From positions 124,001 to 188,000 of the forward strand of contig CAVQVS010000001.1 in the NCBI GenBank assembly GCA_963717215.1: a DNA stretch of 64,000 nucleotides, in the 5' to 3' direction. Shown one piece after another: positions 16,590-25,532 of the stretch (the first letter of the stretch is position 1; every line of letters starts with the position of its first letter). Made by a program: the position numbers and the translations under genes. The stretch comes from Roseiarcus sp963717215. GTDB lineage: Bacteria > Pseudomonadota > Alphaproteobacteria > Rhizobiales > Beijerinckiaceae. The notes under the pieces are model-generated. The model saw only the letters and a program-made list of their open reading frames with translations. It made no database searches and was not told the DNA's origin.

Positions 16590-17510
16590 ATGGACGTCCT
16601 CGCCCAAGTGCTCGATCGCGTCCGCCTCGGCGGGACCTTGCTTTTCCATTTCGAGCTCGGCCATCCGTGGAATCTGGAATTGCCGCAACGGCCTTATGCC
16701 TTGTTCCATTATCTCAGTCGGGGTTCGGCGACCCTGGCGTTCGGAGAGGGACGAGACCTCGACCTGAGCGAGGGCGACTTTGTCGTCGTCACACGCGGCG
16801 AACCTCACGCGATTTATTCCGATCGCCAGGCGGCGCCGTTGTCGATTCTGGACATCGATCGGCCGTCGGCACGCCTTGGCGTCGTTCGACACGGTGGCGG
16901 CGCGCAACCGGTTTCGACGATCATCTGCGGCAACTTCACCGTCTCACGGCCCTTGTACGGCGCTGTGCTGGAATTGCTTCCGCCCGTGCTTCTCCTGAAA
17001 CACACGGCGGACGGGGGCTGGCTTGAGGCGATCCTGCAGCGCATGGTGAGCGAATCGGCGGTTGAGCGTCCTGGCCAAGCCGTCGCGCTTTCGCGCCTGA
17101 CCGAAGTGCTCTTCGTGGAGGTGCTCCGGAGCTGGATAAAGACTGTCAGTCCCGGAGAAGGGGGATGGCTCGGCGCCATGGCGGATCCGCATATCGGGCC
17201 GGCGCTTCGATTGATCCACGAACATCTGGATCGGCCTTGGAGCCTTCGCGACCTCGGCCTTCGCGTCGGGCTTGGCCGTTCAGCGTTTTCGGCTCGCTTC
17301 ACCAAGCTCGTCGGCCAGCCAATGCATCGTTATCTGATTGCACGCCGGATGATGGAGGCTGCGTTTCTACTTGAAGCCAGCGATGAGCCGATTGCGCGGA
17401 TCGCGAGTCGCGTCGGCTACGAGACCGCTCCGGCGTTTTCGAAGCTATTCCATCGCCATCACGGCTTGTCGCCGGGCCGCTACCGAGCAACGCACTCTGA
17501 CCCCGGCTGA
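16590..17510 (+). CDS. AraC-family transcriptional regulator with cupin sensor domain
   Basis: 306 aa. Residues 1-170 form a cupin (AraC_binding_6 type: LDRVRLGGTLLFHFELGHPW, DLSEGDFVVVTRGEPHAIY). The C-terminal 100 residues are the double helix-turn-helix DNA-binding domain (SLRDLGLRVGLGRSAFSARFTKLVGQPMHRYL; EPIARIASRVGYETAPAFSKLFHRHHGLSPGRYR). It is divergent from the exported hydrolase and is the obvious local regulator of the hydrolase/DUF302 genes. The effector is unknown. Confidence 0.87.
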   Translation: MDVLAQVLDRVRLGGTLLFHFELGHPWNLELPQRPYALFHYLSRGSATLAFGEGRDLDLSEGDFVVVTRGEPHAIYSDRQAAPLSILDIDRPSARLGVVRHGGGAQPVSTIICGNFTVSRPLYGAVLELLPPVLLLKHTADGGWLEAILQRMVSESAVERPGQAVALSRLTEVLFVEVLRSWIKTVSPGEGGWLGAMADPHIGPALRLIHEHLDRPWSLRDLGLRVGLGRSAFSARFTKLVGQPMHRYLIARRMMEAAFLLEASDEPIARIASRVGYETAPAFSKLFHRHHGLSPGRYRATHSDPG

Positions 17511-18085
17511 AGCTGAGGGCGACCGATAGCTTGGAATGAGGCGGCTACCTCCGTTGTGCAACGGCTATCGCGTCTCACGGAATTTGTGAGAACCTTGGTG
17601 ACGAAAAACTCAATAGAACTACGAGGGTGATCGCTTGCATAGCTAGCAGATCGTCTAAGGAAAGACAGAGCCCGCCAAGTTTCTCGCCTTCTTCATCAAG
17701 GAAAAGGGCGCGCCTGTCGTCCTTCCAGCACAATAAGCTGGGTGCCCGGCCACGGCGCTTGGCTGTCGGATTGAGGGGGACAAGCGAAACGGACGACAAT
17801 ACCTTGCAGTAAATCAGAAATCAGACTACGCTTGCCTATGAGCAAGTCTGCGCTTCCGCCCGCCCAGCCCGAGGGGATCCATCCCGACCGTCCTCATTCA
17901 AGGGAGGAGGGTCAAGAAATTTTTTTCACGGAAAATCCCGTGTAACCCATTGATAAGTCTTGTTTCGGACGAGAGAATCCAAGGAAATCCAAGGAAATCC
18001 AACACCTCAAAACGGGGGTTTTCGAGCAGAAATAGCGACGCTCCAAGACAATCCAAATTGGCCCGATCCAATGGCGACGAGCGCC
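17511..18085. other. 575-base intergenic region holding repeat copy 1
   Basis: It lies between the converging 3' ends of the AraC gene and the GGDEF-EAL gene. The right half is the dispersed repeat described separately. The left part has an open minus-strand frame at 17575-17799 (74 codons) with no recognisable motif; I do not call it a gene. Confidence 0.5.
17804..18061 (+). repeat. Dispersed structured repeat, copy 1
   Basis: It begins with TTGCAGTAAATCAGAAATCA (17804), passes through about 120 poorly conserved bases, and ends in a conserved core at 17943-18061: TAACCCATTGATAAGTCT, then ACGAGAG followed by three 10-base units of the type AATCCAAGGA, and about 35 bases later two more degenerate units (TCCAAGACAATCCAA). 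Copy 2 at 58442-58703 has the same order and orientation. Both copies sit between converging genes. Reading frames through the core differ more at the protein than at the DNA level, so it looks non-coding. Confidence 0.75.
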
Positions 18086-20384
18086 TCAAGCCGCCTGAAC
18101 GCGGAAGTCGCGCCGGAGAAGCCCTGCGACGTCCTTTTCCGGGACGGGCCGGCTGAAGAGGTAGCCTTGCGCCTCGGAGATCGTGCCTAGCGCTTCAATC
18201 ATTCGCAATTGCTTGGCCGTCTCGACGCCTTCGATCAGCACGCTCATGCCGAGCTTGCGGCTCATGGATGAAACGCCTTCCACCAGCACGGACGCGCGTT
18301 CCTGCAGGCCAAGCCCCATGGTGAAGGAACGGTCGATCTTGATGCGGTCGAGGGGAAAGCTGAGGAGATAGCTCAAGCTCGAATAGCCAGTGCCGAAATC
18401 GTCGAGCGAGACGCGCATGCCCTGAGCGCGCAGGGACTGGAGCACGCGACGGGTGTCGCCTCGATCCTCGAGCAGGGTCGAATTCTGTGATTTCCAGGTC
18501 GAGGCGCTCTGGCGCGAGACGAGCGTCCGCAAGCGCGCCGAGGATCGTGCTTTCGAGGTTGCCGCTGCGGAACTGGGTGGACGACAGGTTCACCGACACA
18601 CAGACGTCGTCCGGCCAACCCGCGCACGCCTTGCAGGCGCGCCGGAGCATGGCCGCGCCCATTTCCTCCATCAGCCCGATCTCCTCGACGATCGGGATGA
18701 ACTCGGCTGGCGACACGGGCCCAAGCAAAGTGCTGCGCCAGCGCGCCAGCGCTTCGAAGCCGACGATCCGTCTCGTTGCGACGGAGACGATGGGCTGGAA
18801 ATAGACCTCGATCTGGTCAGTCGCGACCGCGGCGCGCAACTCGAGCTCGATCAGACGGCGGATCTGGATCTTCGCGTCCATCTCCTGTTCGAACGCCCTC
18901 CAGGACCGGCGCCCATCGGCTTTCGCGGCATAGAGCGCGATATCCGCTTTGGAGAGCAAGGCGTCGGGGCTCAATCCGTCGCCCGGCGCCGAGGCGCTGC
19001 CGATGCTTGCGCCGACGATGACCTCGCTCCCGTCGATGATCACGGCGCGGTTGATCTCGTCGATGATGCGCTTGGCGAGGTCGTTGGTCTCCAACTGACC
19101 GGGGTCGTGATGGTGAAGGATGACGAATTCGTCGCCGCCCCAGCGCGCGACCAGGTCGCGCGGCCCGATGATGGCGCGCAGCCGGTTTGCGATCTCGACC
19201 AGGAGCTTGTCGCCGGTTCGGTGTCCGAGACTGTCGTTGACCTGCTTGAAGTCATCGAGGTCGAGGAACATCACATCGAGCCCGGCGCCGCCTGACTGCG
19301 TGGAGACGAGCGCTTCGGCGAGAATCAACTCGAACGATCGCCGGTTACGAAGATTTGTCACCGAATCAAAATGAGCCATGCGATCGATCGCGCGGTCAGC
19401 GTTTCTCTTTGCCGTCACATCCTGAACGACCACGACCCATCCGCCCCTGGAATTTGGGGTGATCGTGGCCTCGTAGAACGACTGGTTCGCGGTCTCGAAC
19501 TCGAGCGACTGCGAGCATCCGGCGGTTGTCGCCGCGTCGAAGGCCTTGAGAAGGCCGTCGAGGGCCTCCTGCGGCACGGCGCCGCGCTGCTGCGCAAGAC
19601 GCGTCACCGCTTCGAGCCGGATATTGGTGATCGGCCGTTCGCGCTTCAGCGACAGGAATTCCGAGAACTTGGCGTTGGAGACGAGAAGGCGCTTCTCCGC
19701 CGAGACCATGCACATGCCATGCGACATGTTGTTGATCGCGAAATCGAATTGGTTGGCGATCCGCTCCGACTCGGTGCGAAAGGCGATTTGGCTCAGAAGG
19801 ATGTTTCGAAGCCGAGAAGCCGAACCATAAATGAAGAAGCACAAGGGTACGAGCAACAAAGGGACCAGCAGAGGAAACATGCCGCCCTCCGAGACGAAGG
19901 CGACCGTAAGCGGGATGGCCACCGCCGAGAGTTGCAACCCAACTCCGGTCCGGATTGCGAAGTTTCTGACGGCGATGCCCAGCGCGTGGGTCATGGCGCA
20001 GGAGACAGCGAGCGTCAAAACGAACGCGTCGTCCGAAGCCGCAAAGGCCGCGACAGCGAGCAGGCCGACCGAGAGCAAATAGCCGATCATTCCAACGACG
20101 TAGTGCCGCTCGAGCCAGCGCACGTCGGTAAACGCGCTGCCCCGGGTCCTCGATTGATAAATCCATTTCAGGCGGATGCGTGCGACAACGACGAGCGCAA
20201 TCATCGCCGAGGCTGCGACCGCCGGCCACGAATGCGCGACCACCGCGATAACGAGACCGTTGACGATCGTCATGAAAGCGCCGAGCACCATTGACTGGGT
20301 GTCGGCGAACACCGACTCGATCAGATCACGGCGCACCTCGTCCGAGAGGCTCTCAGCACCTGAGACGGCGATGGTTTTCCGCAT
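18086..20384 (-). CDS. Membrane GGDEF-EAL c-di-GMP turnover protein (one-base frameshift)
   Basis: Corrected length 765 aa. About six N-terminal helices (residues 30-195) form an unassigned membrane sensor, followed by a PAS-like segment (210-325), a GGDEF domain with intact RWGGDEF (416-420) and no RxxD inhibitory site, and an EAL domain starting at FEALARW (543-549). The frame breaks at 18481-18485, right after LEITE: coding-strand GAA-T-TCGACC has one extra T. The other frame continues STLLEDRGDTRRVL, DDFGTGYSSL, IKIDRSF, IEGVET and AQGYLFSRP, so all phosphodiesterase residues exist once corrected. Read literally, the EAL domain is cut in half. Confidence 0.88.
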
Positions 20385-20519
20385 ATATCAGATCAAAATT
20401 TTGCACCGGGTGAGATGTGATTTCAATCACATACACGTTAACAAGCTGTGGGCCGCCCCTCCGTTATTTGATTGATTTTGATAGCGACCAGCTAAACAAT
20501 ACTTGATCGTCGCGGTCTA

Positions 20520-20705
20520 TTGTTCAGGCATCCCCATTCAAAGTATTGCGCGTGTGATGTTGGCGCAGCCTCGAATCCGGCGCCGGCTTTACTGGATTGC
20601 CGGGACTTCGTCCGCGTAAGAACGCGTCCTGAATTTCAGGCGGCGATGGATGCGACGCTCAAGGCGAATGAGGGGCTTGCCGCGACCTTAGACCCGCTCG
20701 ACTAA
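20520..20705 (+). CDS. Possible short ORF, unassigned
   Basis: 61 codons from a TTG, overlapping the 3' end of the FeeM-like gene by 4 bases on the opposite strand. The second half (VRVRTRPEFQAAMDATLKANEGLAATLDPLD) has codon use like real genes here; the first half does not. It may be a gene remnant. No family is recognised and no ribosome binding site is clear. Confidence 0.25.
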   Translation: MFRHPHSKYCACDVGAASNPAPALLDCRDFVRVRTRPEFQAAMDATLKANEGLAATLDPLD

Positions 20706-21430
20706 AGAATTTTTACCTGCTCCTCGCTTCGGCCGATTGCGTCAAAGACCCGGTCCGCGGCGTTTGAAGACCTGTGGAAGAGACGCGCTCGTTCGGCCCG
20801 CGTCGATTGAAAGAACGGGTACCGGTCGTAGATATTCTCGCGCTGACGGTTGCAATCGTAGGCCACCAAGGCCATTGGACGCTTGAAGTGTGGATATGGC
20901 CTCGGGGCGGACCAGGTCACCGCGCCAAACAATCGGTGATAGAAAGCCTGGTGCTCCGCAAGACATCCCGCTATGCCATAATCAGCCCTGAAGAACTCGG
21001 CTGCGAGAAGGGTTGGCCTTATCGTCAGGTACGGGATTTCGGAGTAGCGTTGCGAAAATTCGAGCCTGCTTACAAAGCGAGAACCGTCGATCAGTGTTTG
21101 GCCGGCCGCCAGATGTGGCTCAATCAGGTCCGAAAACGAGGAAAACTCGGGCAGGGGCGCGAGAACGCTGGCTGAAATGTGCAGTCGCAGCGCGCCGGCC
21201 AGTTCGCCGTCGATAAAGAGACCGATCAGCCAGGCGTTGTCCTTTTCATCCATGGCGTCGTGAAACATGCCAGACGGCCTAGGTTCGACGGTTCCAGCGC
21301 GCATGTAAGCGTCGTGGCGCAGCCGATAAATCGCGGCCTTGTCCGCAGGCGAGTCAGCGCGACGATAGTCGACCCTTTCGAGGAGACGTAAAACGCGGTC
21401 GGCGAACCGCGACGTTTGCTGAACGTCCAT
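20702..21430 (-). CDS. FeeM-like N-acyl amino acid synthase (GNAT fold)
   Basis: 242 aa. The sequence matches the FeeM catalytic core pattern, an acyltransferase fold related to AHL synthases: IYRLRHDAYMRAG, then MFHDAMDEKDNAWLIGLFIDGELAGALRLHIS, DGSRFVSRLEFSQRYSEIPYLTIRPTLLAAEFF and ACLAEHQAFYHRLFG-type residues. FeeM enzymes join a fatty acyl group from acyl carrier protein to an amino acid such as tyrosine; the product may be a signal or membrane lipid. Which amino acid is used here cannot be seen. The gene is alone, with a 268-base upstream region holding an inverted repeat. Confidence 0.68.
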   Translation of the reverse strand: MDVQQTSRFADRVLRLLERVDYRRADSPADKAAIYRLRHDAYMRAGTVEPRPSGMFHDAMDEKDNAWLIGLFIDGELAGALRLHISASVLAPLPEFSSFSDLIEPHLAAGQTLIDGSRFVSRLEFSQRYSEIPYLTIRPTLLAAEFFRADYGIAGCLAEHQAFYHRLFGAVTWSAPRPYPHFKRPMALVAYDCNRQRENIYDRYPFFQSTRAERARLFHRSSNAADRVFDAIGRSEEQVKIL

Positions 21431-21502
21431 GTGACTTGTCCCCTACCGCGATAACGAATTGTTAAGGGTAGGAAGACCACCATAGATCGTATCGAATTGC
21501 TA

Positions 21503-21516
21503 TACCCGCTAGGGTA
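21503..21516. promoter_or_regulatory. Inverted repeat upstream of the FeeM-like gene
   Basis: TACCC-GCTA-GGGTA, 73 bases before the start, in an unusually AT-rich stretch. A further GGGTAG half lies at about 21465. Could be an operator; the binding protein is unknown. Confidence 0.35.
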
Positions 21517-21698
21517 GAAATTTCATAGAACTCGACCAAAGAGTGATTAAGCTTATTATCACGCAGTTTGTTGCAGTTTTCGGAACGTACTTTTCCTGCC
21601 CGGGAGTCGAGAAAGAGGGTTATGCGGCGACCGGCGCAAGCCGTTGTCAGCTTTCTTAAGGGCGTCGCGACTCCTTCTCCGACCGTTGAGTCCGCTCG

Positions 21699-21992
21699 TT
21701 ACCCAGCCGCCGAAAGGGGTTCAGAGCGAGCGCGATTCGAGGCGGACTGGGCGAAGTCATCGAGCGCGCCTTCGCTCGGACGCAAACACCGAGAGGCGCA
21801 CCAGCTCAGGAAGTCCTCGAGGGCGACCGTCTCCAGACTTGCCTCCGCGCCGGCTGTCGATAGGCCCATGAAGCGGCCATAGCGACTATCCAGCCAGTCG
21901 TCATAATCGCTGTAATTTGATAATTCCGAAATTGACTCCCGGGCTCGCTCAAACTCGCCCGACGGTACAACTCCTACGAGAACCTTGTTCAT
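21699..21992 (-). CDS. Small acidic protein of unknown function
   Basis: 97 aa from the ATG at 21992; an upstream in-frame start at 22055 is less likely. Sequence features are a hydrophobic first strand (MNKVLVGVVPSGEF), the segment SDYDDWLDSRYGRFMGLSTAGAEA and LEDFLSWCASR. I recall similar small proteins in Hyphomicrobiales but know no function. It lies upstream of the FeeM-like gene on the same strand, 268 bases away. Confidence 0.55.
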   Translation of the reverse strand: MNKVLVGVVPSGEFERARESISELSNYSDYDDWLDSRYGRFMGLSTAGAEASLETVALEDFLSWCASRCLRPSEGALDDFAQSASNRARSEPLSAAG

Positions 21993-22055
21993 AGTACAGC
22001 CACCAGTGTTCTGGGTTCTCAACGACGCGACGCGCCCGAGATCATGCACTACCAA

Positions 22056-22404
22056 TTATTCGTAAGCGGGGAGTAAAAGCTTTAACTTAAAAAGCGCCGA
22101 GGAAACGGTGGAAATCCGGGTCTCTTCCGTTTCGACACCAATCCTCGCGGCGCCGGTTAGTCTAACCAATCACCTTTCACCAACTGACGACCGCGCAACA
22201 TCCACTAAAGGAATCTTATGAAATAGTGTCAAGATTAAATCAATAGCCGCCGGCTTAACGATCGCACGCAACCGGAGAGGCGTCGACCGAGCGGAGCGTG
22301 AAGTGGAGAGTCAATCGCGGTTGAGGACGATGGTTTAGGGACCTTCGTGTTCGAAGATCAGTGTCATCCATAGTCATGCGCCAGAGCCATACGCGGTTAT
22401 CTCG
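22056..22404. other. 349-base gap without a gene
   Basis: AT-richer than its surroundings. The only clear structure is the perfect palindrome GGTTAG-T-CTAACC at 22155-22167. No RNA gene recognised. The left part is the promoter region of the small gene that ends at 21699. Confidence 0.4.
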
Positions 22405-22869
22405 TCAAGCGCGTTCGAGCGCCGACGGCTTGGCCAGAAATGGCGCCATGCCCTCTCGGGCCAGCTTGTCCGCGCGGACGTTCAATTCATCGTCCGCGTG
22501 GCCTTTGACCCAGCGCCACTCGACCGTGTGCCGCTCGGCAGCGGCGGTCAGGGCTCGCCAAAGGTCCTCGTTCTTGACTGGCTTTTTTGACGCCGTGCGC
22601 CAGCCGTTGCGTTTCCAGCTGTTGATCCAGCCGGTGACTCCGCCACGCAAATATTGGGAATCTGTATGCACGATCACCTCGCATGAACGGTTCAATGAGC
22701 GGAGGGCCTCGATCGCCGCGGTGAGCTCCATGCGGTTGTTGGTGGTGAGCGCCTCGCCGCCTTTCAGCTCCTTTTCGTGGCCGGCGTAGCGCAGGACAGC
22801 GCCCCAGCCGCCAGGACCGGGATTGCCCGAACAGGCGCCGTCGGTCCAAATCGAGACGCGTTGGCTCAC
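22405..22869 (-). CDS. rnhA: Ribonuclease HI
   Basis: 154 aa, degrades the RNA of RNA-DNA hybrids. Catalytic residues are in place: Asp10 in SIWTDGACSGNPGPGGWG, Glu in NNRMELTAAIEAL, Asp in IVHTDSQYL and Asp in NVRADKLARE; the substrate-binding handle is WKRNGWRTASKKPVKNEDLW. The GTG at 22869 overlaps the stop of thrB (GTGA), which sets the start and implies coupled translation. A longer frame upstream is thrB read out of frame. Confidence 0.93.
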   Translation of the reverse strand: MSQRVSIWTDGACSGNPGPGGWGAVLRYAGHEKELKGGEALTTNNRMELTAAIEALRSLNRSCEVIVHTDSQYLRGGVTGWINSWKRNGWRTASKKPVKNEDLWRALTAAAERHTVEWRWVKGHADDELNVRADKLAREGMAPFLAKPSALERA

Positions 22870-23831
22870 CGCATGAGACCGTAGTCGGCGGCTGACCTTA
22901 CGCGTTGGTGGAAGCGCAGTTTGTCGCGGTATTCGAGCGGATTCTTCGGCGCGACCTTTGCGCCCGGCGGCACGTTGAGCCAGTCGACCAGCCGCGTCAG
23001 CATGAACCGCAGCGCCGCGCCGCGAGCCAGGAGCGGCAGCGCTTCGATCTCGGCCTCGCCGAGTGGCCGGAGCTGCTCGTACGCCGAGACCATTGCCCGC
23101 CCCTTGGAGACGTTGAAGGCGTTGTCGGGCTCGAAACACCAGGCGCTTAGACAGATCGCCAGATCGTATGCGAGCGCGTCGTTGCAGGCGAAATAGAAGT
23201 CGATGAGACCGGAAAGATTTTCGCCGAGAAAGAACACGTTGTCGTTGAACAGGTCCGCATGAATAACGCCGCCCGGCAGGTTCTTCGGCCAATGAGCCTG
23301 AAGAAAATTGAGCTCCGCCTCAATTTCCTCGCGCAATTGGGGCGCGACTTCGTCTGCGCTGGCCTCGGCCGACTGAAACAGGGGTCTCCAGCTTGGGAGG
23401 GACAAAGCGTTGGCGCGCTTAAGCGGGAAGTCGGCCCCCGCAAGATGCATTCGCGCCAGCGCCTCCCCGACCTCGCCGCAGTGGCGAACGTTGGGACGTC
23501 GAATCCATATTCCATCCAGGAACGTGACAATGGTCGCAGGACGCCCGGCGAGTTCCCCAAGCGCTGCGCCGGCGCGATTGCGGACCGGTTGAGGACAAGT
23601 AACGCCGCGTTGCGCGAGATGCTCCATCAAACCGATGAAGAACGGCAAATCCTCGGCCTTTACCCGTCTTTCATAGAGAGTGAGGATATGCTGGCCGCTG
23701 TCGGTGCGAAGCAGATAGTTGGAATTCTCGACCCCTTCGGCAATCCCTTTGAACGAGGTCGCTTGGCCGATGTCGTAAAGCGCCAGAAAGTCGCGCAGCG
23801 CGTCGTCCGAGACTTCCGTGTAGACAGCCAT
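22866..23831 (-). CDS. thrB: Homoserine kinase ThrB (APH-fold type)
   Basis: 321 aa, phosphorylates homoserine on the way to threonine. It starts with the conserved MAVYTEVSDDALRDFLALYDIG and has the kinase motifs GVIHADLFNDNVFF and GLIDFYFACNDALAYDLAI of the aminoglycoside phosphotransferase fold. GGACGG precedes the ATG at 23831. In many related genomes ispH precedes thrB; here ugd stands there on the opposite strand. Confidence 0.93.
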   Translation of the reverse strand: MAVYTEVSDDALRDFLALYDIGQATSFKGIAEGVENSNYLLRTDSGQHILTLYERRVKAEDLPFFIGLMEHLAQRGVTCPQPVRNRAGAALGELAGRPATIVTFLDGIWIRRPNVRHCGEVGEALARMHLAGADFPLKRANALSLPSWRPLFQSAEASADEVAPQLREEIEAELNFLQAHWPKNLPGGVIHADLFNDNVFFLGENLSGLIDFYFACNDALAYDLAICLSAWCFEPDNAFNVSKGRAMVSAYEQLRPLGEAEIEALPLLARGAALRFMLTRLVDWLNVPPGAKVAPKNPLEYRDKLRFHQRVRSAADYGLMR

Positions 23832-24113
23832 GTCCCGTCCGTTGAGCGACCCCATCAAATTAGAGCGATGGCGGACCCGCTTACCGGCGTGTATAAGGCG
23901 GGTCAATCGCCGAGCCTCGCCGTCGGTCCGGGCCCCTAGGGTCGCACGGCCGCGGCAGGCGAATTCCGCGCCCGAGCGCGGCTCGAGCGGCCTATGACGG
24001 CTTGAGCGCCGCATGGACCCTCGGATACCGGCGTCCGGAGGGAATTTCTGATAGTCGCGCCGCCAGGGCGTCTTGGCGGCGCTCATTCTGGCGATTGGAT
24101 GGGGGTTCATTCG

Positions 24114-25433
24114 ATGCGCATTGTGATGGTTGGTGCTGGTTATGTCGGTCTCGTTTCGGGGGCCTGTCTGGCTGATTTTGGCCACGAGGTCGTCTGTGTC
24201 GAGGTCGACGAGAGCAAAGTTTTAGGCTTGCGAGAGGGTCGCGTTCCGATTTACGAGCCCGGCTTGAGCGAGTTGGTCCTCGCCAATCAGGCTGCAGGCC
24301 GGCTCTCCTTCACGACCAGTCTCAAAGAGGCGGGGCGTGGCGCGCAGGCGATCTTCATCGCCGTCGGCACGCCTTCGCTGGCTGAGGTCGGCTCGGCCGA
24401 CATGCATTTCGTTCACGACGCGGCTCGCGCCATCGGCGAGATTATCGAAGGCTTCACCGTGGTCGTGGTCAAGTCGACGGTTCCGATTGGCGCCGGCGAC
24501 GAAGTCGAGCGCTTCGTTGCGATGCACGCCCCCCGGGGCTCCTTCGCTGTTGTGTCCAACCCGGAATTCCTGCGCGAAGGCGCGGCGATCGAGGACTTCA
24601 AGCGGCCCGATCGAGTGGTCATCGGGGTCGAGGACGACCGCGCGCGCGCGGTGATGGGAGAGATCTATCGGCCGATCGAACGCAACGGGGGGCGGATCCT
24701 CTATACGTCGCGTCGCAGCTCGGAGATGATCAAGTATGCGGCCAACGTCTTCCTGGCGATGAAGGTCACTTTTATCAACGAAATCGCCGACCTGTGCGAG
24801 CGTCTCGGCGCGGATGTTCTCGACGTCTCCCACGGCATCGGTCTCGACGACCGGATCGGCCGCAAGTTTCTCAATCCCGGGCCGGGCTTCGGTGGATCTT
24901 GCTTCCCCAAGGATACACTGGCTTTGACCAAGCTTGCCGCTGAAGCCAAGGCGCCGATCCGGCTGGTCGAGACGCTGGTCGACGTCAACGACAAGCGAAA
25001 AACGGCCATGGCGGCAAAAATCATCAGAGCCTGCGGCGGCTCGGTCGCCGGAAAACGGATCGCGGTGCTCGGTCTCACCTACAAGCCCAAGACTGACGAT
25101 ATGCGTGACGCGCCGAGCCTCGTCATCCTGCCAGAATTGCAAGCCGCGGGCGCGAGCGTTGTCGCTTATGATCCAGAAGGCGTTCGCCACGCAAAGCCGC
25201 TGCTGCCCGGCGTCGAGTTTGCGGACAACGCCTATGCTTGTGTCAAAGGCGCGGACGCGGCGGTCATCGTCACCGAGTGGGACGAATTCCGGGCTCTTGA
25301 CCTGCCTCGGGTCAAAGCGAGCCTGACGACGCCGATCATGGTCGACTTGCGCAACATTTACCCGATCGAAACGATGAAGGCGCACGGATTTCGTTACGTC
25401 TGCGTTGGCCGGGGCTTCGGCGGGGAGGGCTGA
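24114..25433 (+). CDS. ugd: UDP-glucose 6-dehydrogenase
   Basis: 439 aa, oxidises UDP-glucose to UDP-glucuronate with two NAD+, feeding acidic polysaccharide synthesis. NAD motif GAGYVG at the N-terminus, the catalytic cysteine in GSCFPKDT, and the C-terminal domain with LGLTYKPKTDDMRDAPS. ATG 24114 (MRIVMVGAGYVG) fits the family better than the upstream ATG at 24099. The glycosyltransferase 99 bases downstream fits a polysaccharide role. Confidence 0.94.
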   Translation: MRIVMVGAGYVGLVSGACLADFGHEVVCVEVDESKVLGLREGRVPIYEPGLSELVLANQAAGRLSFTTSLKEAGRGAQAIFIAVGTPSLAEVGSADMHFVHDAARAIGEIIEGFTVVVVKSTVPIGAGDEVERFVAMHAPRGSFAVVSNPEFLREGAAIEDFKRPDRVVIGVEDDRARAVMGEIYRPIERNGGRILYTSRRSSEMIKYAANVFLAMKVTFINEIADLCERLGADVLDVSHGIGLDDRIGRKFLNPGPGFGGSCFPKDTLALTKLAAEAKAPIRLVETLVDVNDKRKTAMAAKIIRACGGSVAGKRIAVLGLTYKPKTDDMRDAPSLVILPELQAAGASVVAYDPEGVRHAKPLLPGVEFADNAYACVKGADAAVIVTEWDEFRALDLPRVKASLTTPIMVDLRNIYPIETMKAHGFRYVCVGRGFGGEG

Positions 25434-25532
25434 CGCGTGGGCACTGCCATTCCGGCCGACGTCGCGGCGCCGTGACCAGAGTCGCCGCCGCTCCTAACGT
25501 AAGCCGCGAATCCGGACAGTCGAAAGTCGCCC

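Noticed and set aside
17575..17799. 74-codon minus-strand frame before repeat copy 1
   Set aside because: No ribosome site or family motif; weak codon evidence.
17898..18089. 63-codon minus-strand frame across repeat copy 1
   Set aside because: The matching frame in copy 2 differs at about a third of residues while the DNA core is better conserved, so it is not under protein selection.
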